The notes: generated by a model from the letters alone, not told the origin. A DNA stretch of 64,000 nt from Centroberyx gerrardi (GCF_048128805.1 NC_136017.1:16155807-16219806); one strand, 5' to 3'; shown: positions 35,456 through 47,481, counted from the stretch's first letter. Program-made: numbers and translations.

Positions 35456-36006
35456 GCGGTTGCATCATTTCTTCCAGCCATCCGTGGTTTTGACTTCTGG
35501 CTGAAATAGCAGACAGGCCATAGTAATGCGGCTTGCAACCTGGTGTCTAATACTTTCCCATACCTTATCACAAATACAATCCCACTGGTTCCCACTGGTA
35601 ATGGAATTCCTGAAAAATTATGGAATTTTGAGACAGGTATTCCTGACAGGGAAAACCAAGTAATTTGATAAAATCTCAAGGGAAGCCAGGGAATTTTACA
35701 ACTGGGTCATTTTACAGCATAGCAGAATGTATTTTACAACTTCATTACATTAGCTGGTGGTTTTCAGCCCAACTGTAGTGGAAACCAGGGTGTTCACCCA
35801 TTTAGAAAAACATTAACAAACCTAATTATGTAAAGTCTTGGGAAAAGTCATGGCATTTTGCATCAGGACCATGGTAGGAACCTTGAATATGGTGGTTGTG
35901 TTCATATTATGTTAATATTAATAAGGAATAATCAGCATAATTACATTACAGTTTTGTACAAATGGCCCAGTGACTCATCTTTGAGTCTCGGGAAAATGCT
36001 ATAAAA

Positions 36007-36145
36007 CTCTATTATCATTATTATTATTATTATTGTTAGTAGTAGTAGTAGTAGTAGTTTATTCAGTTAATAGATTGATTATTTACTACTACTACTATTA
36101 CTACTAATACTACTACTACTACCAATAATAATACTTCTACCACCA
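36007..36145. repeat. Inverted trinucleotide repeats, (GTA)n facing (TAC)n
   Basis: A run of AGT triplets at 36033-36058 is followed about 25 bp later by ACT triplets at 36085-36122, with ATT repeats outside on the left. The two halves are complementary and could fold into a long hairpin. Confidence 0.85.
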
Positions 36146-36577
36146 CCATTACTATAAACAATCAGCTATAATAAAGTAAAGACTGGCTGGCTCCATTAAG
36201 GCCGGCTCAGCAGAATAGAAATACATGACACAGAAAAGAAACACAAGGCAACGTAGCAATATTATCATCAGTATTATCAATATACATTTACATTAAAAAA
36301 TATAACAACACAAATGAGAGCAATATCAAGTTTTCAGCTGAGACTTATAAGAAGAATTACAGTTTGTTGCTTTAATTTAATCGCCCTACACTAAGGTTAC
36401 CATTCAGTAGACACAAACTACTTGAAATAATTCCAACATGTTGAAGAGCTGCGGGGAAGTGTATTTTTTCCCACGTATACCCCTACTTTATCCACAATGG
36501 GGACAAAAAGTTCTGCAATCTGGACCTTCTCCCACACTCATGCCCATTATCAGTAATCCGCCAGGCCGATGAAGTGG

Positions 36578-36585
36578 TATAAAAG
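36578..36585 (+). promoter_or_regulatory. TATA box of the first Ly6-like gene
   Basis: TATAAAAG lies about 30 bp upstream of a likely non-coding first exon (about 36608-36634). That exon ends at a donor (GTAGGT), and the next acceptor is CTGCAG at 37022, 19 bp before the ATG. Confidence 0.7.
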
Positions 36586-37041
36586 GAGAGAGGAGGGAGA
36601 GGACGGGCACACAGCAACCTGCAGAGGGTCAGAAGGTAGGTAACAGTTGGAGTTAGATATGGACTATAAAGGCTGCTCTTCGGGGCCTTAAGTCGTTCTT
36701 TTCCTTTTTTGAACGTTCAAAGCCTGACCAGAAATGGCTGAATTTACGGCAAATAACCTCTCACAAGACAACAGACAGGCTTGGGAAGGCTACTTTCCAA
36801 ATGCCATCTCTAAAATCGTTCGCTTTCAAACTTCTTGAATTATATGAAGCAATTTCCCATTCTTATGTGTAATCTGTTTTTTCCAGTAGCTGTCATTGCT
36901 TTCCTAATGTAGGCTGTGTTTCTTCCATGTGTAGTTTTTAGTCTATGGTTGGACTGTATTAATGTATGGAAAACTGACTCTATATCTGCTTATCTGTTTG
37001 TGTTTATGTATTTTCCCTGCAGACGTCAGAAGGAAACGAAA

Positions 37042-37683
37042 ATGAAGGTCTTTGCTTTTGCTCTCCTGCTCCTGGTGGCCGTCACCTATGGTGAATATTC
37101 AATTATTAAAGGAATATACCAAGATTTTGGGAGATTGGTGGTCAACTTACCCGTTAAGTGATGAGAACATATAGACACTAAAATCATCCATGTGTCCCCG
37201 GTAGATCATTGGCTTCGCCTGCTATCACTCAACATAGTGTATGCTAAAGTGTTAGTATGGCGCACCAACACCAATGCTCTACCAGGGACACATGGATGAT
37301 TTTTAGGTCTGTGTTCTCATCACTTAATAACTAAGTTGACCAATGGGACAATCTACCAAAAACCGTGATGTATTAATTTAACTTTTAGAAACTTCCCGTT
37401 GGTTATTCCCTGATATTTGGTATCAGTGCCAAAAACATGTCTGCAATATACAATCTGCTTTACATGCCGTTCTTTTTCTTTCTTCCTTTATCTCGCTCCC
37501 TCTCTCACACACACTCTGTTTGTCTCTCGTCCTTAGGTGAGGCCCTGCAGTGCAACAACTGTGTCCGCGAGGCGCCCGATAGCGGAGATTGTGTAGAGAC
37601 TGTGGAGACTTGTCCTCCAGAGATGGACGCCTGTGCCATGATTAACTACCCTGCCCCTTATGGTGAGTCCTGTCCAACTGCGC

Positions 37684-37715
<32 letters not shown>

Positions 37716-38764
37716 ATCTCATCCTAAAGGGTAGTGCAGGGCAGGGTTAGACCGATATATCAGTTTGCCAATACTGACTTTGATTAAAAATCAAATCTGG
37801 TCCACCTCTGATATGATGGATATGATGCAGTTTGACTGATTACATATTAATTGTAGAATTGATCAATATTACACTGGTTGTCTATGGGAAGACCTAAACC
37901 CGAATTGATTCTAATGAAACATTTTGATTGGATTCCACACAAGTATGCATGAATATTTATATTTTTATAGCCTTTTCCACCCTGCCAAGAATAAAATTCT
38001 GGGGGGAAACTCTGAATACTTGCACATTTTTGGATTTTTTTGGCACAAAAATATATTTATATTTAAAGATCTTGAATTAGTATTAGTCTATTATGGGCAT
38101 TCTTGGCATCACAGGCAAAAAAAATAATCAACCAGGGGATGAAAGTTGAAGTGGGTCTGTCAATTCACGTGTTAGAGCCTTAAAACCCATGGACATTTCT
38201 TTTTTTCTGGTTTTTCCAAAGTCACAAATCATTCCTTATTACCCAGCTCAGGATGATTTGCTGAACATTACTGAAGATTTGGACAATTAGGAGCCTCATT
38301 TGAAGGATTCAAAAAGTGGCATTGATATATTTCTGGCCTTCTTTGCCAACCCAAATGTACAGAAGCTCCTCTACAGTTATAATGCTTCATTTGGCCCAAA
38401 ATTTACCATTTGCTACTCATGAATGATAAAATTATGGCGATCGACAGTATGTGACAGACATTTTAACACAGAAGATGTTGAGAATCTTCCAAATCTTGTG
38501 AATCGTCTGGTCCCAACTTCAGTTCATTCTCCCTTTTGCAGGCATATTATTTCATAGGCAGGACGACTAGACTAGTACTATTTCAGTAGTGTTTTTCAGA
38601 CTAGAATGCAGACGCACTCTGCCCTTTTCTCAGTGCCAAAATCATTTATTGGGGTCCCCACTAACAAAGTTGCCCATTCCTATTTTATCCCCATATGGGA
38701 TGTCTTTGTTTAAACGCCTGGAGGAGTTTTTTTGGGCTGAGAAGCTGCCCTTCTATAGGTCATT

Positions 38765-38805
<41 letters not shown>

Positions 38806-38962
38806 AGAATGAAATGCAGTTAACACTTTTGTGAACCTCGTAATCTGTCCTGCAGAAAACACCTTCCACAAGTCCTGCTTCAAGTTGATTGAGTGCCTGA
38901 AGCTGGGAGTTACTCAGGGTCTGAAGGTCAGCTGCTGCACCTGGGACGGCTGCAACAAATAA
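37042..38962 (+). CDS. Secreted Ly6/uPAR (three-finger) protein 1
   Basis: Exons 37042-37090, 37537-37662 and 38856-38962 give 93 residues, with phase-1 introns as usual for this family. The signal peptide is MKVFAFALLLLVAVTYG. The mature domain starts EALQCNNC, has ten cysteines in the canonical Ly6 order, and ends SCCTWDGCNK. There is no hydrophobic tail, so it is probably secreted and not GPI-anchored. AATAAA at 39023-39028 is the likely polyadenylation signal. A TATA box and a 5' non-coding exon lie upstream. It is the best preserved member of the cluster and keeps all five predicted disulfides. Function is unknown; fish Ly6 proteins act variously in receptor binding, immunity and reproduction. 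Confidence 0.9.
37104..37384. mobile_element. Long-TIR MITE in Ly6-1 intron 1; parent of the 4.2-kb minisatellite
   Basis: Inverted arms of about 100 bp (37106-37211 and 37282-37383) include AAGTGATGAGAACA… and ATCCATGTGTCCC(C)GGTAGA on opposite strands. The central loop at 37222-37260 reads, on the minus strand, CCATACTAACACTTTAGCAT and ACTATGTTGAGTGATAG, the minisatellite monomer of 4181-5096. Related half-elements lie at 51116-51300 and 60780-60895. Confidence 0.85.
37684..37713 (+). repeat. (CA)n microsatellite in Ly6-1 intron 2
   Basis: About 14 CA units beginning 22 bp after the donor at 37663. Confidence 0.95.
37743..38095 (+). mobile_element. MITE, AGGGTTAGACC family, in Ly6-1 intron 2
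   Basis: It starts AGGGTTAGACCGATATATCA and includes GATATGATGGATATGATGCA, TTGTCTATGGGAAGACC and TTTTCCACCCTGCCAAGAAT. The right end is diverged. Confidence 0.75.
38766..38803 (+). repeat. (CA)n microsatellite near the Ly6-1 exon 3 acceptor
   Basis: About 18 CA units, about 50 bp before the acceptor at 38855. Confidence 0.95.
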
Positions 38963-39173
38963 GACTTTGCCTCTACTACTTGTACTACAATATGGATGTG
39001 GCTAGAGCCCAGTCAAAAGCACAATAAAAAACTTAAAGCATGGATTTTTGTTTGTCCTTTTTTTTTTCCAAGCAAAACTACGTTTAGAATAGGAAAGCAA
39101 GAATATGTTTAGAATAAGAAAACAAGAACAAAGCAAAATTAACCGACTTCCTATCAGAGATGAAGAAACAAAC

Positions 39174-39531
39174 TAGGGTTAGAGCAGTGTACCGGTGTCG
39201 TCCACCTCTGATATATAATTGATCAATTCTGGTTGTCTATGGGAAGCCCTTAACTTGAATTGATTCTAATGCAATATTTTGATCGGATTCTACAAAAATA
39301 ACATACGCGTTCTGCTTGTTTTTTTTAATTATCCTGGGTTTCAGTGAAGAGTTTTAGTGTCCCATTATGGTCTACATGCTGTTTCAGAGGCTTTTCCCCC
39401 AGAATACAGTTCTGGGGGAAACACCGCATACATCTATACGTCTAGAATATACTGTATCTGCTATTGGCAGCTTCAATCTGAAAAATACCGCTACCGCTAT
39501 TTATAAAAAAAAATCTAACGGTCGAACCCTA
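39174..39531 (+). mobile_element. MITE, AGGGTTAGACC family, full length with target duplications
   Basis: It starts TAGGGTTAG and ends CGGTCGAACCCTA. Flanking 8-mers are AAACAAAC at the left and GAACAAAC at the right (one mismatch). The 8-bp duplication supports hAT-type mobilisation for the whole family. Confidence 0.82.
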
Positions 39532-40805
39532 GAACAAACAAAACGGATTTGAGAACCTGAAATCTTGTTTAAGACATGATCAACATGTTACTCTCCCTAA
39601 CCTCCACTGACTCATTCAGTCAAGTTCAAGTTGTTGTCATTCATCATTATTTATATTGATCTAATGCCAAAGAGAGTCTGTTATTCATTCACCACATGTC
39701 ATGTAGGAAAGGAAAACAAAGGAAAAACTGCTGTAATAAACCATAACATTCTCCTTTAGGATAACTTCACTTAGATTAATTCCTTTTTTGTCATTTTTAG
39801 GTGTAAATAAATCTACAACTGCCGGCTGGGTTTAGGTCCAGACTGAGTGTAAATGTAGGAATGATGGACATTACAGCCAACAGAAAGTTAACATTGTGAT
39901 GAAGCCATGTAGGGTTATTTGGTTTAGACTCTAGTTCCTGGCAGGCAGCTGAGTATGGCCATTAGAAACACAAAACATTTTAAATATTAAACAGTTTTCG
40001 TTAACATCCATTTCAGCGGTATCTTTGCAGTTATGTGATTTTGTATTATGTAACATTGCAGATGTAGACATGATCACTTCTTACACTTACACAGTTACCT
40101 TTTTTAAGTCCAGGCTGTACAGTAACAGCTTCCGTTGTAGTTTTTGTTCATCTTTCATGAGGGGACAGGGCAGGAACTCCCTACTCTCCGAAGGAATAGA
40201 ATTAGATAATGTTTTGTCTGAGGGCTACTGTTATCTAACTACTGAAAGGATAGTTAAGGTCTTTATAACACCTATCTGATCCAGCAGAACTTATCATTTG
40301 TTAGGGATGCCAATGAAAGTCAAAGGGACCAAAAGTCCCTCTGTATTCTGTAGTTAAATGTTTTGTGCAACTGTTAGGAAACTCAGGAGCTTCTGGATTG
40401 GTGACTAAATGTTCTGTTCTTTATCAGCTAAAAGTTAGTATTGGTTCATCATGATCATGATTGAGCAAGACCCTAATTCACCATTTTAGGTGCTTTCTGT
40501 AAGTGATCCCTACACTCTTAAAAAAAGATATGTCATTTTCAAAACTTCTGTATGTTTAATTTGGGGCATTTGTGGTACTTTTCAACAAAATATATGTCAA
40601 TAGCAATACATATTCATACATTCATTGTCCTGAACTAGATATATGGATGTGTTGAAATTGACACATTGCCTTTAAAAAGCTAGAAACTACTTGATCAGTC
40701 TGATTGGTAACCGATTAGCCAAGATGATATATTCAGCTAAATTCTGTTATCAGTGTTCAACAACTTGTTTTTCTGAAGCAGATCAGGTCTGGAAGAAGAG
40801 GGAAG
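39532..40805. other. Spacer between Ly6-1 and Ly6-2
   Basis: No gene is recognised. The right end should hold the Ly6-2 promoter. A likely 5' UTR acceptor (TTTTTCTGAAGCAG) lies at about 40770-40783, 22 bp before the ATG. Confidence 0.5.
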
Positions 40806-42532
40806 ATGAAGGCTGTGTGTTTTGTTCTCCTCTTGCTAATCGTTTGTAGTAGCTATGGTAAGTCTGTCCTGTAGTATTACTCCACTTTACACCAACTTGC
40901 CTTGGTTTCCTCTAACTTGAGGATCCAATAATTATTTCCAAATTGTGTACACATTTTTCTCCAATTTCTAAAGACAAAATCTGTACAGGCAAAATCTTGA
41001 CAGTCAACTGTCATATCTGTTTAATTGACGAATATTTAAAACAATTTGTAAACTGAGTTTCATGACAGTTTTTTGAAGTGTTGGGTGGGAGCACAGATAA
41101 GCAAACACACATCAAAGGTCCCTTGTTTCAATTTAGAAGTACTCACTGTATCAAGGTACATTTCCAAACCCTTATTGGTCAAATCCTACTTGGTAAATTC
41201 TTAATCCTGTCTTATTTCCGTGTACAATTCCAACTCATATGTAAAATTGATGTGACCGAATCAATTCTGGATTAAAATTTGTTGTGTTTCCAGGGGAGGC
41301 GTTGAAGTGCAACTGGTGTATTCCCAGTCTGTCAGGAGGCGGTGGCTGTCGGACTACGGTGGAAATCTGCAATGGTAGCGACATCTGTGGAAAAATTACT
41401 ATTCCAGGAAGACAACATAAGTATCAGGGATGGGATTTCGTTTCCCTGAAATGATCAGGAATCCCCGTGTTTCGGACACAGTAGACCTAGATCCATTAAA
41501 TCTGTGCTAGACAAGGTTTTTAGTCTAAATCACAAAGTGGGGCTCCTACAGAGAAGTTTGTCCCATCCCCCACTCTGCAGATTCACCCAATTTGGCCAAA
41601 TTAAATTCTGGTGTCAGTATGATCACTGGTGGTTGTTGTCCATACAGGAAGTGACCAATCCAAACTTATGAAAAACAGTGAAACAAACAGTGAAAATCAA
41701 AAGTGTTGTTGTCCAGAGAAGGCTGGAGTCAGCAACAATGGCTGAACCTCTTCACCACCTCCTCTGTACCACACACTAAGAAGAAGACATTTAGTTTACT
41801 GACATTACCTTGCAGGATTTTGGGGTATTGAAGTCCTTTAAATTCAGTTACTTCTCGCTGCTATTTGGAGACGCCAACATGCAATTATAATGGTTATCCA
41901 TCCAAAAATCCATTATTCCTGGGTTTTTCATGTCTTGATCACATCCTCGGTCATTCAGTATCAGTCATGTAGACAGTAGGGTGGGGGATAGCAATTTATC
42001 GCATTTTTCATGGATTTTTCCACACCTAATTTGATTCTAATGCAACATTTTGATGGTATTCCACATTCAGGAATATGTTATCTTGGGTTTCAATTCAGCA
42101 AATGAGTTAATGCTGTTTCAGAGGCTTTTCCACCCTGTCAAGAGTAAACTTCTGGGGGAAATACTGACTACTACTTACATTTTTTAAATATTTTTTGGTG
42201 TGTAGGCTAAATGGTCAAATTTAAAGATATTGAATATCAGCACAAAGTATTGGCTATCTGCAGCTTCAATCCAAAAATATCAGTATCGGCCTTCAAAAGC
42301 CCATATCGGTTACACAGAAACTAGTTTATAACCTCTTTATTCTCTCTGCACAGCTGCCGCCTATTTCAGGAGGTGTATCAGGAGGTCCGAGTGCGGTCGG
42401 CTTCGAGATGGAGATTTCTGCTGCACCACTGACCGCTGCAACGGAATTGGACCCATTATTAGAATCAGTCTGCATATAATTAAAATTGGAGGTGGAACAT
42501 ACTTTGTTTTCAAAGTACAGTCTCTCTTTTAA
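40806..42532 (+). CDS. Ly6/uPAR-like protein 2, with non-canonical splice donor and extended C-terminus
   Basis: Exons 40806-40857, 41294-41416 and 42354-42532 restore a continuous frame of 117 residues. The signal peptide is MKAVCFVLLLLIVCSSYG. The mature start is EALKCNWC, with an NGSD glycosylation sequon and the canonical FCCTTDRCN end, ten cysteines in all. Two oddities are present. The frame-consistent exon 2 donor reads C/ATAAGT instead of GTAAGT; the nearest real GT (41421) gives the wrong phase and destroys the CC…CN motif. After CN the frame runs on for about 29 residues (GIGPIIRISL…VQSLF), unlike its neighbours, which suggests loss of the original stop. It may be a decaying gene, a tolerated AT-AG intron or a base error. 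AATAAA signals occur at about 42594-42670. Confidence 0.72.
41490..41890. mobile_element. Degraded relative of the 11434 MITE in Ly6-2 intron 2
   Basis: It shares CCAAATTAAATTCTGGTGTC, AGTATGATCACTGGTGG, GTTGTCCAGAGAAGGCTGGA and GCTATTTGGAG with 11434-11787. The terminal repeats are not preserved. Confidence 0.7.
42000..42312 (+). mobile_element. Partial MITE, AGGGTTAGACC family, just before Ly6-2 exon 3
   Basis: It includes AATTTGATTCTAATGCAACA, GAGGCTTTTCCACCCTGTCA and AAGATATTGAATATCAGCAC, ending CCCATATCGGTTA. It lies 40 bp before the acceptor at 42353. Confidence 0.7.
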
Positions 42533-43489
42533 GCAGTTTTTAATACCCAAGTGTGAGCATGAGTCAGATTTGAAGCTGTGCAGAATTTCATGAAATAAAC
42601 CCTTAATCAATACACAAAGTTATGTTGTATTATATAGTCAATAAAGACCTTCAATAAAGATAACATTTAATAAAACCCATCTTTGTTCCAACACATTGTC
42701 TCTCATTACATTTTGTATGTGTTGTTGTTTTAAAGCTGCAGTAAGCGAAACTAGAGGGCGACAGAAGCTGCAACACATTTGTAAAAAACACACAGCAAAG
42801 CCACTGCACTACGGGGGCCTACGAAGGACAAATGGAAGGCTAAATGCTGAGAAGTCTCGTCAGTTACCAGTCTCGCTTTGCCAGAACTTTCTATCGCTGA
42901 AGGTTACATGTCCCACAATGACAAGTGAAAAGGTAGGTAGCAAGTTTAGTAGTTTAACAAGTTTACTTGCTTGCTAGCTAACTAGCCAGCAGGCTAATTT
43001 AGTAAAGTTACCACTGTTAATGTTAACATGCAACTACTAGCCACTGTTAACACTAGCTTCTAGATATGTGGGAGCTAGTGTGCAAAATGTGTTTACAAGA
43101 CAGTAATGGGTTAACGTTAGCTGACCAGATATGGTTAGCTGGCTAACATTATCTATATAAAAAAACTCATTCAGATGTATCAGTCAGTTTGCTGTACAGT
43201 AACTTACATTTGGAGACAAATCTACCTCTCACTTTTACTTATAATGTTGCTGAATTGACCTACGGCCACACCACAACAATGTTTAAGGTATCTCTCTTTT
43301 TCTAGCCTGGCTGTTATAGATTTAGACATTATTTGTGCACAGCCAATTCTCCAGTGGACCTCCATGATGGTGCCAGTCATCGTACAAGGAGATTCATGAT
43401 GCAGCTGCAAAGCCTATATAACACTGCAATGTGTGAGTACCCAACACTGAGCCTTGTGTGTGTGTTGGTTGACCTAAAGTGTGAAAGTG

Positions 43490-43545
<56 letters not shown>

Positions 43546-43919
43546 TTGTAAATGTACATGAGAATATGGCCTTGTTAAAGTTTGGATTTTGTGAGAGTAT
43601 GTGTAAAAGCTTATAGAACAATTCAGCACTACAGCTAGTGTATCCTGACTGAAGTGTATGATGGCATTACTAAGAGGGTAATGTAGCTATACAGTGAACA
43701 ATGTTGATCCAGGGCTATGAGTAAGGGAACAACTAGGGCTTGAGTCATCATGAGTTAACGTGTTTTGGATTCATTTTGGGTGCTGTGATGATGCATGAAG
43801 CTGGTAGTGCAGATGTAGTTTTCAAACAAGATTTAATGCTGCCAAGTGCCGAAAAGTGACAAAAAAAAGTGACAACCCGGCTCAGAGGAAGGACAAAAAT
43901 GGAGACCACACATGATTTA
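42533..43919. other. Spacer downstream of Ly6-2
   Basis: AATAAA motifs occur at the left end and a long (GT)n tract at 43490-43542. TTTTAAAGCTGCAGTAAGCG at 42729-42748 looks like one end of the MITE type seen at 44066-44522. No gene is recognised. Confidence 0.5.
43490..43542 (+). repeat. (GT)n microsatellite
   Basis: About 26 uninterrupted GT units. Confidence 0.95.
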
Positions 43920-44870
43920 ATAATAATATAATAATAATGAAGTTTACTTGTATAGGACTTATCAAAAACAGTTACAAAGTGCTTAACATAAAAAGCAAAA
44001 GTAAAATCAGTATACATGAATTTAAATGAGTGCAATGAAAAATAAAACAATAAGGGAATAAGCCACGATTAAACCTGCAATAAGCGATTTCAGACCCTGT
44101 AACCAATCCTGAAACTAACGTGTGCTACATGGAGATTTCCGTGAGACGTTATGATATAAACAAACAGCCACACACGCGGACCAGCTGTGTTGTTGTTTTC
44201 ACCTCTTTCCTAAGTCGGCCAGAGTAATGGCAAATCGATTAAGCGAGCGAGTAAACGTTTTCAACTAGTAAACTTGCTACCTACCTCTTCACTTGTCATT
44301 GTGGGACATGTAACCTTCGGCGGGAGAAATATCTGGCAAAGTGAGACTGGTAACCAGCGATATTTCTCCGTAGGTACGTTTATTTTAGCCATTAGCCTTT
44401 ATGCACGGTTTGTCCTTAAGGGCTTCCGTCGCCCAGTAGCTTTGCTGTGTGTGTTTACAAAATGTGTTGCGGTTGCTGTCACCCTCTAGTGGTCAGAAAA
44501 AAATCGCTTAGTGTAGCTTTAAGAAAACTAAAATAAATAAAAGGCCTTTCGAAAGAAAAATGTTTTAAGAAGCGATTTAAAAGAAGATACTGATTTAGCA
44601 AGCCTGAGCTCCTCAGGCAGGTCATGCCAGAGCTGAGGGGCCCTGACAGCAAATGCACGGTCACCCTTTGTCCTCAACCTCGAGTCAGGGACAGCCAGCA
44701 GGTTCCTGCCTGAGAACCTCAGGCTGCGTACTGGTTCATACGGGGATAGTAACTCTAAAATGTGATCAGGAGCCAGGCCATGTAGAGCTTTAAAAGTAAT
44801 CAGTAAAATCATAAAATCAATCCTAAAACAGACAGGCAACCAGTGTAGGGATATTAAAATAGGAGTAAGG
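43920..44870 (-). mobile_element. L2-type LINE, 5'-truncated, split by a MITE
   Basis: At 44528-44839 the minus strand encodes FRIDFMILLITFKALHGLAP and then SRLRTKGDRAFAVRAPQLW, the conserved C-terminal end of L2/Maui-type LINE ORF2. The 3' tail, ending in an ATT-rich repeat and a TACAAGTAAACTTCATTATT stretch on the minus strand, lies at 43920-44060. The two parts are separated by the MITE at 44066-44522. Confidence 0.8.
44066..44522. mobile_element. MITE inserted in the L2 LINE
   Basis: TTAAACCTGCAATAAGCGATTT at the left is mirrored by AAATCGCTTAGTGTAGCTTTAA at the right, with a few mismatches. LINE sequence resumes on both sides. Confidence 0.75.
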
Positions 44871-46601
44871 AGTATAATAGGAGTATGTTCCCGTCTTTGT
44901 TTTAGTTAAAAGGTTTCAGCATTAAACATTTATTTTAAACCAAATAAATGAAAATAAATATTCATAAATGATGAAATATGTTGCCAGAGCAACGACATGG
45001 CTCTTTGACGTGTTTTTAATCGTTTTTTTAATACAATTGAGTTCTGTGGCTACTGGGACATGGCTTTATTGGGCATCGGCTACATGGATGAGACTTGTTG
45101 GCAAAACACAATCATTGCTGATTTTGTTATTTTCATAGGATTTGTTGACGGTAAAAAATGCAGTAAAAAAAACACCAGCGTTATCCTTTAACAGCTCAGC
45201 TTTCAAAATGTCCCTCCATGACTTTTCCTAAACCTAATTCCTGTGTAAACCAGAGTTGTTAGATCAAAATAGATCAAATAAATTAGTTTTGTTTTTCGCC
45301 CCATTCCATCTGTTTGTATGTTTCTTTGTCTTTTAGCAGGATATCTGAAAAAGTTTTCAATGGATTTGCACGAAACTTTGTGGAAAGATTGGTCATGGGG
45401 CAAGGAAGAAGTGTTTAACTTGTCATAACAATTGCCGTGGTTTCTCACCAAAAGGCATATAAGGTATGAACAGATTCACATAACACCATCAAACTTTGTG
45501 GCCTGTCAGCAGAAATAAGCAGAGGCAAACCATCAATTATTGGCCCAATCAAACACTATGGGGGAACTGGAGAGCTCATTTCCAGTTTAGACATAACCAT
45601 GCTAATTTTTCCAAACCTTGGTACAGTGGTAGAAGGACCCCCTATTGCAATAATTGTCTCAAATGCTTACAAGTGGCAATAATTTGAACAGGCATATCTC
45701 GTCCCATTTCAGGTCCAGTCATGAAAATGTGTGCATCTCCTAATGTGAAACAAGCTGGTAATGGACCATGGAAGAAATTAACTTTTGGTGAAACTGGCAT
45801 ATCTTGACAATTGCATAGTGTTGGCAGAGATATGAACTCTACTGAGTGCCATCTAGTTATAATTATATTTACCCTCTTCAGTTGATAACTTGTCTTTAAA
45901 CCCCAAAATCCCTTGGCCTTTCTAGTGTTAACACAACAACAAATATTCATAGGTAATAATACTCTGTATCATCAGATAAGAGGTTCAATAACTTCAGAGT
46001 TTTGTGCAAACTCTCATTCAATCCAGTGTAGCATTTCAGGTTAATGTAGACAAGGATCAGTGACGTTGTTGGCTGTGTTAAATCTAGGAACGCCACTGTT
46101 TGGTACTTAACAATCACATTGAGATACAGTTACAAAACAGAGGCTATTGCATGTCGTGGGAGAGTAGGCCATTATTTTTCTTTGTTAATAAGACTAAGTC
46201 CTGCTCTAACAAAGCCAACTTAATATTACTTATTCTGATTGAAGAAATTGAAATGTTATTGGTATGTTTGATAATTTCAGTTGTAGCTCAGGACTCAGGA
46301 CTTTACACAGCAATTAAACTAAAACTTGTGGTTACATCTCAGTCCTCAGAAAAAGAGTTCCTCTGACTCTTGACCCAATGTATTGTTGGGGTAAAATACT
46401 TGGATATTGTTACCTCCGGGAATACTAACCCTTGTCATAAGAGCTGAGAAACCAGAGATGAAATGGTTAGTGAACTACAAGTGGCTTCATTAAAGGAAAA
46501 ATACACTGATACTTCTACACTGTTATATATAATCAATCTGTGATGTTCAGTGCATCCCAGGAGTTAAGTGATGATGGTGTGATGTGAAGGGTTGTACTTT
46601 A
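44871..46601. other. Intergenic stretch, nothing recognised
   Basis: I see no coding exon or bounded repeat. The open frames present have no family motifs. Confidence 0.5.
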
Positions 46602-47481
46602 CTTTTTCCCACCGCGCAACCAAGGGCATCACAAGCCCTTATCAGGTCAGGCAGGCAGGCACTCAACGCTTCGTGAGATGGCCTCTAGAGGGTGTCTTTG
46701 GTTGCGAGATGCAGTGTTTCCCATACATAGGCAAAATCAGAAGTTGGTCAGTGGGCCATGGGCTTGTACAGGATCTGTGCTTGTTTGGTGTACGCACTTT
46801 CCCTCAATCTACCTCATCTATTTCTACTTCAGTTAGTGACTTCCTATGTTTCCCAGAATGCCTTCGACAGCGTCCAGAGAAGGGTTGTGAACTTATTGCT
46901 TTCAATCAAAGGTGGGCGTATGGGCAAATAAACAGAGCTAGCTAGGCAACGGCCCAATCTCAATGTGCTACGGACTTTAAGGTGCATTCCTAATCGTCAA
47001 GAGTGTGAGGACTCCCTTGTGGACTTTTGGAGCCATTGATACTGACTTTCAGCAAGTCCACAATCCTGCAGAGTTTGCTTAAGGGAATTAGTTCTTAGCA
47101 TAGGGGAAGCCAGAAGTGTCTAAATAAAAGTAAACAAACCACACACGGTGGGAGCCAGGAAGAGGAAGTGTACACGTAAGTACAAACATATTGCTAGTGG
47201 TGATTCAAAGCTAGCACTTTGGCGTACAATTGTTTGTCAGTTTTTTTGCATCCGACATCACACTGACATCAACATGATGTGTTACGCGCATCAGAGATCG
47301 ATTTAGATCAATTTCTATACATTGACCAACTTTGGATTTTTGCCTCTGTATGGGAAATACTACATCTCGCAGAGATGCCCTCTAGAGGCCATCTCACGAA
47401 ATGCATCATCTCACGAAGCGACAGATGACTGACTGCCTGACCTGAATTTCCCGTGTGATGCCCTCATGATGTGGGAAAAAG
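46602..47481. mobile_element. Foldback-type element with ~140-bp inverted repeats
   Basis: The left arm (46602-46745) contains CTTTTTCCCACCGCG, GGTCAGGCAGGCAGGCA, CTTCGTGAGATGGCCTCTAG and TTTCCCATACATAGGCAAAA. The right arm (47325-47481) is its reverse complement, with TTTTGCCTCTGTATGGGAAA, CTAGAGGCCATCTCACGAA and TGTGGGAAAAAG. About 580 bp of unique spacer lies between; no transposase is visible. A (CA/GT)-poor, MITE-like outer structure places it among long-TIR DNA elements. Confidence 0.82.

Noticed and set aside
43333..43621. Val-Cys / Thr-His repeat frames
   Set aside because: They are produced by the (GT)n microsatellite.
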